Source: an uncultured Lachnospiraceae bacterium
GTDB lineage: Bacteria > Bacillota > Clostridia > Lachnospirales > Lachnospiraceae
Assembly: GCA_910589385.1 (NCBI GenBank)
Contig: CAJUTU010000004.1
Coordinates: forward strand, 97,371-161,370
Reading direction: 5' to 3'
DNA: 64,000 nucleotides
Below are positions 1 through 8,267 of the stretch, piece by piece. Position numbers and translations under genes: made by a program. Every line of letters begins with the position of its first letter. The first letter of the stretch is position 1. The notes beneath the pieces are model-generated. The model was not told the DNA's origin. It did not search any database and worked only from the letters and a program-made list of their open reading frames with translations.

Positions 1-90
1 GTGGCTGTACGCGTGAAGCTGGTTGAGCCTAAGACAATCCAGAGAAGTGAAGGAAAAGCAGTCCGTGTCATTGACAACCGGACACTGTAA
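1..90 (+). CDS. C-terminal fragment of a phenylacetate-CoA ligase-like enzyme
   Basis: Only the last 29 codons are present; the gene begins left of the window. The visible tail contains VKLVEPKTIQRSEGKAVRV and ends at a TAA. The combination of a 'V(x)LVEPxxIxRSEGKAxRV' tail and an ACT-domain gene 16 bp downstream is typical of PaaK-type adenylate-forming aryl-CoA ligases in Clostridia, which activate aryl acids with ATP and CoA. The substrate cannot be judged from this fragment. The call rests on the short tail plus context. Confidence 0.7.
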   Translation: MAVRVKLVEPKTIQRSEGKAVRVIDNRTL

Positions 91-106
91 AAAGGAGGGA
101 AGCGTG

Positions 107-550
107 ATGGGAATTACGATTCAACAGTTATCAGTCTTTTTGGAGAACAGAGAAGGACGCTTGGATGAAGTGCTTGCGGTCCTTGGAAATAATGATGTCA
201 ATATCGTGGCGCTCAGCCTGGCGGATACATCGGATTATGGGATGCTCCGCATGATCGTATCTGATCCTAATAAGGGCAGGGCCGTGCTGAAAGAGAACGG
301 AATTACTGCTATGCTGACAGACGTTGTGGCGCTGCGTGTGCCCCACGAGACAGGCTCTCTTTCAAAAGCAATGCACCAGATCGTAGAAGGGGAAGTCAAT
401 GTGGAATACATGTACGCTTTCGCAAATGGTGCGGATGCATCTGCTGTCCTGAAATGTGACGACCCGGCAAGGGTAGTGGATATCCTGCGTGGAAGCGGCT
501 TTGATGTGTGGGAGGCGACAGAAGCGTATGCCTTAAATCTGGACAATTGA
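107..550 (+). CDS. tandem ACT-domain protein, PaaK partner
   Basis: A 147-residue protein made of two ACT-like halves (about 1-70, from GITIQQLSVFLENREGRL, and 70-147, from ALRVPHETGSLSKAM). ACT domains bind amino acids or related small ligands; stand-alone tandem ACT proteins next to paaK are common in anaerobic Firmicutes, and their exact role is unsettled. The ATG at 107 is chosen because AAAGGAGGG sits just upstream at 91-99. A longer reading frame back to 23 would overlap the upstream gene. The gene directly follows the ligase fragment, so they are probably co-transcribed. Confidence 0.85.
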   Translation: MGITIQQLSVFLENREGRLDEVLAVLGNNDVNIVALSLADTSDYGMLRMIVSDPNKGRAVLKENGITAMLTDVVALRVPHETGSLSKAMHQIVEGEVNVEYMYAFANGADASAVLKCDDPARVVDILRGSGFDVWEATEAYALNLDN

Positions 551-561
551 CCGGATTTTCT

Positions 562-670
562 AAAACGGGGCTGTCGGGAAATGCAATTTGCACACAGCAT
601 ATAGATTTAGCGATTTGTGAATTCTGCTATATGTTGTATGAATGCTGCTATTTCCCGACAGCCCCGTTTT
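562..670. repeat. palindromic dispersed repeat, copy 1
   Basis: A 109-bp element with perfect 21-bp outer arms (562-582 and 650-670) and an inner near-perfect pair around CATATAG / CTATATG. It resembles the element at 19153-19243: both have CTGTCGGGAAAT / ATTTCCCGACAG ends and an inner CATATAGATTTAG segment. It lies just after the stop of the ACT gene. It could be a small non-autonomous mobile element, a REP-like palindrome, or a terminator-associated repeat; no coding capacity is seen. Confidence 0.8.
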
Positions 671-690
671 CGGCTTTGGTATTTTCATCA

Positions 691-727
691 AAAAAAGAAA
701 CCGGATTTGACTCCGGTTCCCTTTCTT
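691..727 (-). terminator. intrinsic terminator between convergent genes
   Basis: AACCGGA and TCCGGTT form a 7-bp stem with a 6-nt loop. On the minus strand it is followed by a T-rich run (TCTTTTTTT), making it a good terminator for the cold-shock gene. On the plus strand it is followed by CCCTTTCTT and could also stop the ACT gene transcript. Confidence 0.8.
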
Positions 728-805
728 AATCACATTTTCTGTATTGCTTTTAAAATATTAATTCCAGGCTAATTTATATATTAAAAGGTACATCCAAAAT
801 TCTGA

Positions 806-1003
806 TTAAAGTTTTACTACATTCGTTGCCTGCGGTCCTTTAGCTCCCTCTGTAACTTCGAACTCAACAGACTGGCCTTCTTCTAAGGATTTGAATCCAT
901 CTGTAACAATCCCTGAATAATGTACAAATACATCGTTCCCCTCAGAGTCAGAGATGAATCCATAACCTTTTTGGTTGTTAAACCACTTTACTGTACCTGT
1001 CAT
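806..1003 (-). CDS. CspA-family cold-shock protein
   Basis: A 65-residue single cold-shock domain that binds single-stranded RNA or DNA and acts as an RNA chaperone. It shows the family order MTGTVKWFNNQKGYGFI (RNP1 KGYGFI) then DVFVHY (RNP2). Length is standard for CspA/B. The ATG at 1003 is chosen over an upstream in-frame one because GGAGGG lies 8 bp before it and the family starts here. It has its own promoter at 1075-1103 and a terminator at 691-727, so it is probably monocistronic. Which paralogue it is cannot be decided. Confidence 0.95.
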   Translation of the reverse strand: MTGTVKWFNNQKGYGFISDSEGNDVFVHYSGIVTDGFKSLEEGQSVEFEVTEGAKGPQATNVVKL

Positions 1004-1074
1004 TGTGTTGCCCTCCATAAATTGAAAAATAATATTGTGTCTATACCATCGACAGGAATCAATGATACTTATAT

Positions 1075-1103
1075 AACATAACATATTTCACAATGAAAGT
1101 CAA
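1075..1103 (-). promoter_or_regulatory. sigma-A-type promoter of the cold-shock gene
   Basis: On the minus strand TTGACT (1098-1103), a 17-bp spacer, then TATGTT (1075-1080). This leaves an untranslated leader of about 65 nt before the ATG, and long leaders are usual for cold-shock mRNAs. Confidence 0.65.
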
Positions 1104-1108
1104 TGGAT

Positions 1109-2095
1109 TTATTCCAGCAATTGCAGGACAATCTGTATGATCCAGAATAAGCTAAAGAGAATCACACCCACATTCAATAACGCTGCAGACCTGAGCATTC
1201 CCTTTGATACAGGTATCTCTGTGGGACGCAGTTTCATTTTTTTTGCATTCACTGCCAGGCATACAATCCCTGCAATCAAAATCCCTATGATCATAAGGCC
1301 ATATAGGCTAAGAAGCAGGATTCCCGGAAGGTTCTCCGATAAAATCGCCATAAAGGCTTCCGGGTCTCCGGTAGAGTTCATGAGCTTATCATAAGCAGAG
1401 TATTCCAGCAGGAACATACTTGCCACTGAGCCAAAGAAATTAATTACCATATGCATAGTAACCGTATAGACCAGTTTTCCTGTCTTTACATAAATAAATC
1501 CGAAAAACACCCCAAGCAAAAATGCATATACAAACTGATTCAGATTGCCGTGAAATAATCCGAAGAAAAGGCCGGAAAAAAGGATTGCTGTTTTCTCTCC
1601 ATATTTTACGGTCCGGTCTATGAGAAGCTTACGGAAGATGAATTCCTCCGCAACAGGTGCACATAAGACCATGATAAAAAATGCAGTCCACGGGCTGATT
1701 TCCGTAACGATATCCAGCAAAGCATTATGTACCTGCGACCCTTTAAGCAGGCCGATCACGAAGGTAGACGCAACACCAGCCAGATTGCCCAGATACATGA
1801 CAGTATAGCACATGACAAAAGCAGCCAGCCATTGTGGAAATGTCATCTTATGCTTTTCAATGGGAGCGGCCGGCACGGTTTTTATCAGCAGGGACATGAG
1901 CGGCATCCCAATCAGATACATCGGCAGCGTTGAGATCCACAGACTGAGATCCATGCTGTAAAAATGAATAAAAGGCAGCCTGACTGCCAGGAAGCCAACG
2001 GCTAACTGAACACCAAAAATAATCAATGTTCCCAAAAAATACATAAGGCCCAGCCTGGAAAAATGGCGCCGGATAGATTGAATATCATATTCCAT
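1109..2095 (-). CDS. CPBP-family intramembrane metalloprotease
   Basis: A roughly 328-residue polytopic membrane protein. The C-terminal half carries the CPBP (Abi/CAAX protease) motifs: AEEFIFRKLL (the EExxxR box), then FGLFHGN and later TMHMVINF with histidines that complete the metal site. Family members process prenylated or bacteriocin-related substrates or give self-immunity; the substrate here is unknown. The ATG at 2095 is favoured over 2146 because GAGGACAAAGG lies just upstream. The gene stands alone between a MATE transporter and the cold-shock gene. Confidence 0.85.
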   Translation of the reverse strand: MEYDIQSIRRHFSRLGLMYFLGTLIIFGVQLAVGFLAVRLPFIHFYSMDLSLWISTLPMYLIGMPLMSLLIKTVPAAPIEKHKMTFPQWLAAFVMCYTVMYLGNLAGVASTFVIGLLKGSQVHNALLDIVTEISPWTAFFIMVLCAPVAEEFIFRKLLIDRTVKYGEKTAILFSGLFFGLFHGNLNQFVYAFLLGVFFGFIYVKTGKLVYTVTMHMVINFFGSVASMFLLEYSAYDKLMNSTGDPEAFMAILSENLPGILLLSLYGLMIIGILIAGIVCLAVNAKKMKLRPTEIPVSKGMLRSAALLNVGVILFSLFWIIQIVLQLLE

Positions 2096-2172
2096 AACCT
2101 TTGTCCTCTTTTCTACAATATTTTTTACATAAATCCAGTATAGCATACAATCACGGGAAAGGAAACGTATAT

Positions 2173-3564
2173 CTATGTTGATTGCGTTTCCGTAACAGAA
2201 TCTGTCAGTTCTGCCTCTTCCCTGTTTAGCTCTGTCATCACCAGCCGATAAATAATCAATGACAGGATCATGGTAAATACATCTGCTGCGGCCTGTGCCG
2301 CTTGAATTCCTGTCAGTCCGAAGATACGGGGCAGGATCAGAAGGATCGGAATAAAGAACAGTCCCTGCCTGGCAGATGCAAGGAGCGATGCATAGAGTGT
2401 CTTTCCCATCGTCTGTGTCATCATATTATTCATGATGATCCAGCCATTGAGAACTAATGTTGCACACTGAAACCGAAGTGCAGCCGTACCAATCCGGATC
2501 ACTTCTGCATCATCACGGAAAATCCCAATCAGATGTCCTGAAAAAAGGAATCCGAGAATTGCAGTTCCCAGCAGAAAAACCGTAGAAACTTTGACACAAA
2601 ACCAGAAAGCCTCCCGCACCCGGCCATATTTTTTTGCACCATAGTTAAATCCGCAGACAGGCTGGAAACCCTGCCCAAATCCGATCAGGGCGGAAATTGC
2701 AAACATGGAGATCCTGCTGACAACAGACATTGCGGCAATCGCAGCGTCCCCATATGGATTCGCTGCAATATTCAGCGTCATAGTTGCAACACTTCCGAGT
2801 CCCTGCCGGAACAAGGAAGGAAGCCCTCCCCCGGCAATCTCGAGAAGACGCTCTTTGTGAAAACGTACATTTTTCAGCCGGATCGGGATACAATCGGAGA
2901 TATGTATGCCTGCAAGCAGCAAAAGAAAGCTTACAAACTGACTGATGACAGTCGCAAGCGCGGCACCGGAAATCCCCAAATGAAAACCAAAGATAAAAAT
3001 CGGGTCAAGAATGATGTTCAAAACAGCACCCGTTCCTACGCCGACCATCGCGTAGAATGCATTCCCCTGGAACCGGATCTGGTTATTCAAGACAAGCTGA
3101 GAGGACATACAAGGCGCGCCGATAAGGATAATCCTAAGGTAGTCCTTTGTGTAGGGTAAAATGGTATCTGTTGATCCAAGGATACGCGACAGAGGCGTTA
3201 AAAAAATATATCCTCCGATAAAAACAAAACATCCAAGCAGAAGGCCACCGAAGAAGCCTGTGGCTGCGAGTTCTTTTGCCGCGTCATTTTCCTGGGCTCC
3301 TAATTTTCTTGAAATAGAATTGCCGGAACCATGCCCGCAGAAAAAGCCAAGTGCCTGAATGATTGCCATAACAGGAAATGCTACACCCACGGCGGCTGTC
3401 GCACTGGTTCCGATCTTACCCACGAAGAAGGTGTCTGCCATATTATAGAATGAGGTCACTAACATACTGATGATCGTTGGGACCGCCAGTTTTCCGATTA
3501 ATCCTGGGATCGGCGTTTCTATCATCATTTGATATTTTTCTTCCTGAGACATTGTGTGCTGCAA
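2173..3564 (-). CDS. MATE-family efflux transporter
   Basis: A 463-residue, about 12-helix multidrug/toxin extrusion transporter that uses an ion gradient to export small molecules. The N-terminal IPGLIGKLAVPTIISML and NMADTFFVGKIG segments are characteristic of MATE proteins. A TTG at 3562-3564 is chosen as start because AAAGGGTG lies 8 bp upstream; the next ATG (3552) would be 20 bp away. It is divergent from the marR-MATE pair across a 240-bp region with promoters on both strands, so the MarR protein may control it too (inference). Confidence 0.9.
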   Translation of the reverse strand: MQHTMSQEEKYQMMIETPIPGLIGKLAVPTIISMLVTSFYNMADTFFVGKIGTSATAAVGVAFPVMAIIQALGFFCGHGSGNSISRKLGAQENDAAKELAATGFFGGLLLGCFVFIGGYIFLTPLSRILGSTDTILPYTKDYLRIILIGAPCMSSQLVLNNQIRFQGNAFYAMVGVGTGAVLNIILDPIFIFGFHLGISGAALATVISQFVSFLLLLAGIHISDCIPIRLKNVRFHKERLLEIAGGGLPSLFRQGLGSVATMTLNIAANPYGDAAIAAMSVVSRISMFAISALIGFGQGFQPVCGFNYGAKKYGRVREAFWFCVKVSTVFLLGTAILGFLFSGHLIGIFRDDAEVIRIGTAALRFQCATLVLNGWIIMNNMMTQTMGKTLYASLLASARQGLFFIPILLILPRIFGLTGIQAAQAAADVFTMILSLIIYRLVMTELNREEAELTDSVTETQST

Positions 3565-3599
3565 TGAAAATACACCCTTTCTTAATTGAATTTTATCAC

Positions 3600-3628
3600 A
3601 TTATAAGAACCTATTTTTATTTTACCAA
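3600..3628 (-). promoter_or_regulatory. promoter of the leftward MATE gene
   Basis: On the minus strand TTGGTA (3623-3628), 17-bp spacer, TATAAT (3600-3605). It lies about 36 bp before the TTG start of the MATE gene. Confidence 0.65.
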
Positions 3629-3692
3629 AATTTAAAATTTATGGCAACAATTTCAGTTTTTACAAAAACTCTTACGAAATTAGATAAAATGC

Positions 3693-3721
3693 TTGACGCA
3701 AGTCTGAAATCAGACTATACT
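3693..3721 (+). promoter_or_regulatory. promoter with embedded palindromic operator for the MarR gene
   Basis: TTGACG (3693-3698), exactly 17 bp, TATACT (3716-3721). The spacer holds a perfect inverted repeat, AGTCTG-AAAT-CAGACT (3701-3716), which overlaps the first base of the -10. MarR repressors bind such sites between or over the -35 and -10, so autorepression is the simplest reading. A second inverted repeat, TATGAT-TTCGG-ATCATA, follows at 3729-3745. Confidence 0.75.
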
Positions 3722-3810
3722 AACATGGTATGATTTCGGATCATAGGTAAAAAAATGAGCTATAGGTAAATTCATTTGACTTTAGACACAAAGAAATTGG
3801 GGGCATGAGA

Positions 3811-4257
3811 ATGAAATTAAGATTAGGACAAGTATTACAGGATTATAACTATTTATGGCGTGAGATTGAGATGCTGTGGCATGAAATCGCTTTAAGCGCA
3901 GGAATGTCTGACAGTGCATTTACGATTCTCTATACGATTCTGGAACTGGGGGAAGGATGTCTCCAAAAAGACATCTGTAATCTAAACGCAGTCAGTAAAC
4001 AGACTGTCCATTCCTCTGTCAAAAATCTGGAACGGGACGGTATTATTGAATTTAGGAATGAAGGCGGAAAAGAGAAACGGGTATATTTGACATCTTATGG
4101 AAAAGCGTTTACAAAAGAAAAAATATTTCCGATTGCAAATATGGAAAATGAGGTATTTGCAGAAATGCATGAGGAGGAAAGCCAGGAGTTGATACGGCTG
4201 ACCCGGAAATATCTGACTCAATTTCAGGAGAAGCTGAAAAACAAGGAAATCATATAA
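3811..4257 (+). CDS. MarR-family transcriptional regulator
   Basis: A 148-residue winged-helix regulator. The central HTH region includes LGEGCLQKDICNL and SKQTVHSSVKNL followed by a wing (RNEGGKEKRVYL), then a C-terminal dimerisation helix. MarR proteins are dimeric ligand-responsive repressors, often of adjacent efflux pumps. ATG at 3811 is favoured over 3805 because TTGGGGG ends 7 bp upstream. It precedes a MATE gene by about 85 bp and is divergent from another, an arrangement like MepR-MepA. The inducer is unknown. Confidence 0.9.
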   Translation: MKLRLGQVLQDYNYLWREIEMLWHEIALSAGMSDSAFTILYTILELGEGCLQKDICNLNAVSKQTVHSSVKNLERDGIIEFRNEGGKEKRVYLTSYGKAFTKEKIFPIANMENEVFAEMHEEESQELIRLTRKYLTQFQEKLKNKEII

Positions 4258-4342
4258 AGATTTTTTGATTTAGAAATTTATTTTTGAGAAAACTGCTGCT
4301 GGATAAATATATGGCAGCTATTTAGAAAGTTTGGTGAAAATT

Positions 4343-5767
4343 ATGAGAATACAATTATCAGATCATTTTAACTATCAAAGACTGCTTCGTTTTACCATAC
4401 CATCTATTATTATGATGATCTGTACATCTGTTTACAGCATTATAGACGGACTGTTTGTTTCAAACTTTGTGGGAACAACCCCATTTGCGGCATTAAATCT
4501 GATGTTTCCGCTGCTTATGGGGATCAGTACCGTAGGCTTCATGATCGGAGCAGGAGGAAGCGCATTGGTCGCGATCAAGCTGGGGGAAGGCGACCATGAA
4601 AAAGCAAATGAATATTTTTCCATGCTGGTCTATACGATCATCGTAATCGGAATCATAATAGCCGTTACCGCCATTATTTTTATGAGGCCGATCGCGTATG
4701 CCATAGGCGCCACCGAGGATATGATCGGATATTGTGTAATATACGGAAGGATTTTATCTGTCTCCTTAACCGGATTCATGCTGCAGATTGCGTTTCAGAA
4801 CTTTTTTATTGTGGCGGAAAAACCGGAACTCAGCCTGCGGATGTCGCTGATCTCTGGTATTGCAAATGTAATATTTGATTATTTATTTATCGTTATTTTT
4901 CACTGGGGACTGGCAGGAGCCGGAATTGCAACGGCAATCGGAGAAATCTTAGGCGGAGTGCTGCCCATAATCTATTTCTCCCGAAAAAGCCCGGATGCTG
5001 ATATTCCTGCGGCCAGCCTTCCAGGTGGGAGAACGCATGCAAAACAGCGATATAGTGTCATTGGCTGGATCCTAAATAATGACAGCCTGCTCCACCTGAC
5101 AAAAACCCGGTTTTATGGAAGTGTGCTGATCAAAACATGTACCAATGGATCGTCAGAATTAATGACAAATATTTCTTCTTCCATTGTAAATATCCTGTAC
5201 AACTACCAGCTCATGAGACTGGCAGGAGAGAATGGAGTCGCGGCATATGGAGTGATCATGTATGTGACATTTATTTTTGTCGCTGTAAATATTGGATATT
5301 CGATTGGAAGTGCACCGGTAGTGAGTTATCATTATGGTGCAGGCAGCCATGCAGAATTAAAAAATCTTTTTCGCAAAAGTCTTATCATCATCGGAAGCGC
5401 AGGGGTGATTCTGACAGGTCTGGCAGAACTTTTATCTTATCCAATGATAAAAGTATTTGTGGGATATGATGCAGAACTTTTTGCAATGACCTGCCGTGGG
5501 TTCCGCATCTATGCATTATCCTTTCTGCTGAGTGGATTTAATATATGGGGCTCTGGATTTTTTACTGCATTGGGAGACGGAGTGGTTTCGGCCGCTATTT
5601 CTTTCTTACGGACTCTGGTATTTCAGGTTTCTGTAGTTTTGATCCTTCCTGTTTTTCTAAAGCTGGATGGAATCTGGATGGCAATAGTTGTGGCCGAAAT
5701 CCTTGCACTGTCTGTAACTTCTACATTTCTTGTGAAAAAACGGAAGAAATACCATTATGCAGGATGA
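4343..5767 (+). CDS. MATE-family efflux transporter (MepA-like)
   Basis: About 474 residues, polytopic. The start region (FTIPSIIMMICTSVYSIIDG) and the FFIVAEKPELSLRM segment match the MepA branch of MATE drug/sodium antiporters. A hydrophilic segment around residues 215-260, between the two six-helix halves, is longer than usual. ATG at 4343 is chosen because GGTG lies 6 bp upstream; TTG 4331 and GTG 4334 are alternatives. It is downstream of and probably co-transcribed with the MarR gene, so it is the likely target of that repressor. Confidence 0.88.
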   Translation: MRIQLSDHFNYQRLLRFTIPSIIMMICTSVYSIIDGLFVSNFVGTTPFAALNLMFPLLMGISTVGFMIGAGGSALVAIKLGEGDHEKANEYFSMLVYTIIVIGIIIAVTAIIFMRPIAYAIGATEDMIGYCVIYGRILSVSLTGFMLQIAFQNFFIVAEKPELSLRMSLISGIANVIFDYLFIVIFHWGLAGAGIATAIGEILGGVLPIIYFSRKSPDADIPAASLPGGRTHAKQRYSVIGWILNNDSLLHLTKTRFYGSVLIKTCTNGSSELMTNISSSIVNILYNYQLMRLAGENGVAAYGVIMYVTFIFVAVNIGYSIGSAPVVSYHYGAGSHAELKNLFRKSLIIIGSAGVILTGLAELLSYPMIKVFVGYDAELFAMTCRGFRIYALSFLLSGFNIWGSGFFTALGDGVVSAAISFLRTLVFQVSVVLILPVFLKLDGIWMAIVVAEILALSVTSTFLVKKRKKYHYAG

Positions 5768-5818
5768 CAGGCTGGAAAATCCTGGAAAACATTCTCAAAT
5801 AAGTAAATTTTTCTGAAT

Positions 5819-5846
5819 CGGATGCATAGGTACGTGCATCCGTTTT
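5819..5846 (+). terminator. terminator after the marR-MATE unit
   Basis: CGGATGCA (5819-5826) and TGCATCCG (5835-5842) form a perfect 8-bp stem with an 8-nt loop, followed by TTTTG. A second hairpin (TGCATGTG / CACATGCA) follows immediately. Confidence 0.75.
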
Positions 5847-6057
5847 GCATGTGTGTTGAGAAAACCCACAAGCACATGCAGACTTCCAGTTTTTTCAAAA
5901 AGATATATTCAGAAAGGTATAACCTGATACAAATAGCAGAGAATACATGATATATAGGGAAAGTTTTCTATATCTCGAGAAATCTTTTTGGAAACAATGA
6001 CATATATTTGGATGTAATACATGTATACAATCTCATTCATAAAGAAAGGAACAAGAT

Positions 6058-8043
6058 ATGAGCAACCATCTAAAGGGGCAGACCAGCCCTTACCTGCTAC
6101 AGCATGCCGAAAACCCTGTATACTGGTATCCATGGGGAGAAGAAGCCTTTGAAAAGGCGCTCCGGGAGGACAAGCCCATCTTTTTAAGTATTGGCTACAG
6201 TACATGCCATTGGTGCCATGTGATGGCGCGAGAAAGTTTTGAGGATCCAAGGACAGCGGAAATCCTCAATCAAAATTTTATATCAATCAAAGTTGACCGC
6301 GAAGAGAGGCCGGATATCGATAGTGTATACATGAATACATGTCAGGCTTTGACCGGAAGCGGCGGCTGGCCAATGAGTATTTTCATGACCGCAGAGCAAA
6401 AACCTTTTTTTGCCGGAACCTATTTTCCGCCAGAGTCACGTTATGGAACAGTAGGATTTCCGGATCTGCTGCTCGCCATTGCAAAAAAATGGAAAGACAG
6501 CAGAACAGAATTATTAGACTCCGCCGAAAAAATACTTGCATACATCAGCCGTCAGGACAAAGAATCGCCTGGTAAGAGCAGCCAAGATCTGCCAGAACTG
6601 GCTGCAGATATTTTTTCAAAGAGCTTTGATGAAAGAAATGGAGGATTTGGAGCTGCGCCAAAATTTCCGACCCCACATAATCTGATTTTTCTGATCTTGT
6701 ATTCAAAAATCAGAAATAACAGGACCGCATTCAGACAGGCAGAAATCACTCTGGAGAAAATGCGCAGGGGTGGGATTTTTGACCATATCGGCTTTGGGTT
6801 TTCACGGTATTCTACTGACAAATATTATCTGGTGCCTCATTTTGAAAAAATGCTGTATGATAATGCGCTGCTGATCTTGGCATATTGTTCCGCATACAAA
6901 GCGTCCGGCAATACAGGCTTATTAGATACGGCGGAAAAGACCGCAGAATATATTTTTCGGGAAATGACAGGGGAACTTGGTGAGTTTTATTCTGCCCAAG
7001 ATGCAGACAGCGAAGGAGAAGAAGGGAAATATTATGTCTGGAGCAAGAAAGAAATCTACAAGGTACTTGGAACAGAGAAAGGTGTCCGATTCTGTGAGTA
7101 TTTCGGAATTACTGAGGAAGGAAACTTTGAAGGCAGGAACATCCCGAATCTTTTAAATGGAAGGGAGATTTCCGATGAATTTGAGGTACAAAAAAAGCTG
7201 CTGTACAATTATCGGAAATCCCGTGCCAGGCTCCACTTGGATGATAAAGTGCTCACTTCATGGAATTCTTTGATGATATGTGCTATGTCCATGCTGTACC
7301 GGGTTACAGGAAACAGAAGTTACCTGTCTGCCGCCGAAAGAGCGTATCAGTTTATTGAACAGTATCTGTCCGAGGGAAACCTTCTTTATGTAAGCTGCCG
7401 TAATCATGTGCGGTCTGTGAGGGGATTTCTGGATGAATATGCTTATTATACCATGGCATTGCTCAGCCTGTACGAAACCACTTCTAAATCCGGTTACCTG
7501 GCACGTGCAGAACAGATCTGCGGTGAGACCAAGAAGCAGTTTGAAGACCCACACGGTGGGTTCTTCCTATATGGGACACAGAACAGCACCCTGATCACAA
7601 GACCTAAAGAAACCTATGACGGGGCGCTGCCAAGCGGAAATTCCGTGATGGCATACTGCCTGGTCCGGCTTTCACAGATTACGTCGGATGCACAGGTCGA
7701 TAAGCTTTTTGAGCCAGGAAGTCAGGCTGGACAGGCTGGCACAGAAGAACATTATCGAAAAGCGGCAGAGCAGCAGCTTGCATTCATGGCAGGCGAGTCG
7801 GGGCACTATCCGGCCGGATACAGTATGTTCCTGATTGCAAAGCTTTTTTATGATGATCCGCCTCAGAAAATTACTGTGGTCATTTTAAAAGACGAGAAGC
7901 CTGAAAACATCTTTTCCCAATTGCCTCTCTATGCAGATGTGAGCCTGAAAACAGAGGATGAAACGCACGCTCTGCTAAATGGAAAGACAACCTACTATGT
8001 GTGTAAAAATCATATGTGCCTTCCACCGGCAAATGAAATTTAA
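6058..8043 (+). CDS. DUF255 thioredoxin-domain protein (YyaL/SSP411 type)
   Basis: 661 residues. The N-terminal domain (about 1-165) is the DUF255 thioredoxin-like fold with the hallmark YLLQHAENPVYWYPWG and a CxxC-type motif STCHWCHVM. The remainder is an alpha/alpha-barrel like N-acylglucosamine 2-epimerases, with DEYAYYTMALL and RPKETYDGALPSGNS conserved. Length fits the family (600-700). The biochemical function of the bacterial family is not established. AAAGGAAC precedes the ATG. It stands alone between terminators and promoters. Confidence 0.9.
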   Translation: MSNHLKGQTSPYLLQHAENPVYWYPWGEEAFEKALREDKPIFLSIGYSTCHWCHVMARESFEDPRTAEILNQNFISIKVDREERPDIDSVYMNTCQALTGSGGWPMSIFMTAEQKPFFAGTYFPPESRYGTVGFPDLLLAIAKKWKDSRTELLDSAEKILAYISRQDKESPGKSSQDLPELAADIFSKSFDERNGGFGAAPKFPTPHNLIFLILYSKIRNNRTAFRQAEITLEKMRRGGIFDHIGFGFSRYSTDKYYLVPHFEKMLYDNALLILAYCSAYKASGNTGLLDTAEKTAEYIFREMTGELGEFYSAQDADSEGEEGKYYVWSKKEIYKVLGTEKGVRFCEYFGITEEGNFEGRNIPNLLNGREISDEFEVQKKLLYNYRKSRARLHLDDKVLTSWNSLMICAMSMLYRVTGNRSYLSAAERAYQFIEQYLSEGNLLYVSCRNHVRSVRGFLDEYAYYTMALLSLYETTSKSGYLARAEQICGETKKQFEDPHGGFFLYGTQNSTLITRPKETYDGALPSGNSVMAYCLVRLSQITSDAQVDKLFEPGSQAGQAGTEEHYRKAAEQQLAFMAGESGHYPAGYSMFLIAKLFYDDPPQKITVVILKDEKPENIFSQLPLYADVSLKTEDETHALLNGKTTYYVCKNHMCLPPANEI

Positions 8044-8128
8044 GGTACTTTTGTCAATATGTAATGTAGAAAGCAAAGATTTAATTTAGCCGGGATAAAA
8101 ATCCTCTTAATAGATGAACGATATCTGC

Positions 8129-8157
8129 TTGAAGTTCTTCTATAAAATGTATATAAT
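8129..8157 (+). promoter_or_regulatory. promoter upstream of the radical SAM operon
   Basis: TTGAAG (8129-8134), 17-bp spacer, TATAAT (8152-8157), followed by about 105 nt of leader before the ATG at 8268. The leader has no recognised riboswitch. Confidence 0.65.
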
Positions 8158-8267
8158 ATTGACAATTGAGTTCTGATAAATACCTTCTGTTTTCTTACAG
8201 CAATGAAGGATCGTATTGTATAACACTGAATAATGATACAGAACTTACAAAAGTTGAAAGGACAACC

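Noticed and set aside
235..600. Minus-strand open frame opposite the ACT-domain gene
   Set aside because: It has no family motif and is a shadow of the ACT gene and the adjoining palindrome.
5137..5469. Alternative frame inside the MepA-like MATE gene
   Set aside because: The encoded sequence is rich in Cys, Trp and charged residues with no membrane pattern, as expected for an out-of-frame shadow.
8166..8267. A 34-residue N-terminal extension of the radical SAM protein
   Set aside because: It begins with TTG, has no ribosome-binding site or family similarity, and lies in the leader after the promoter.
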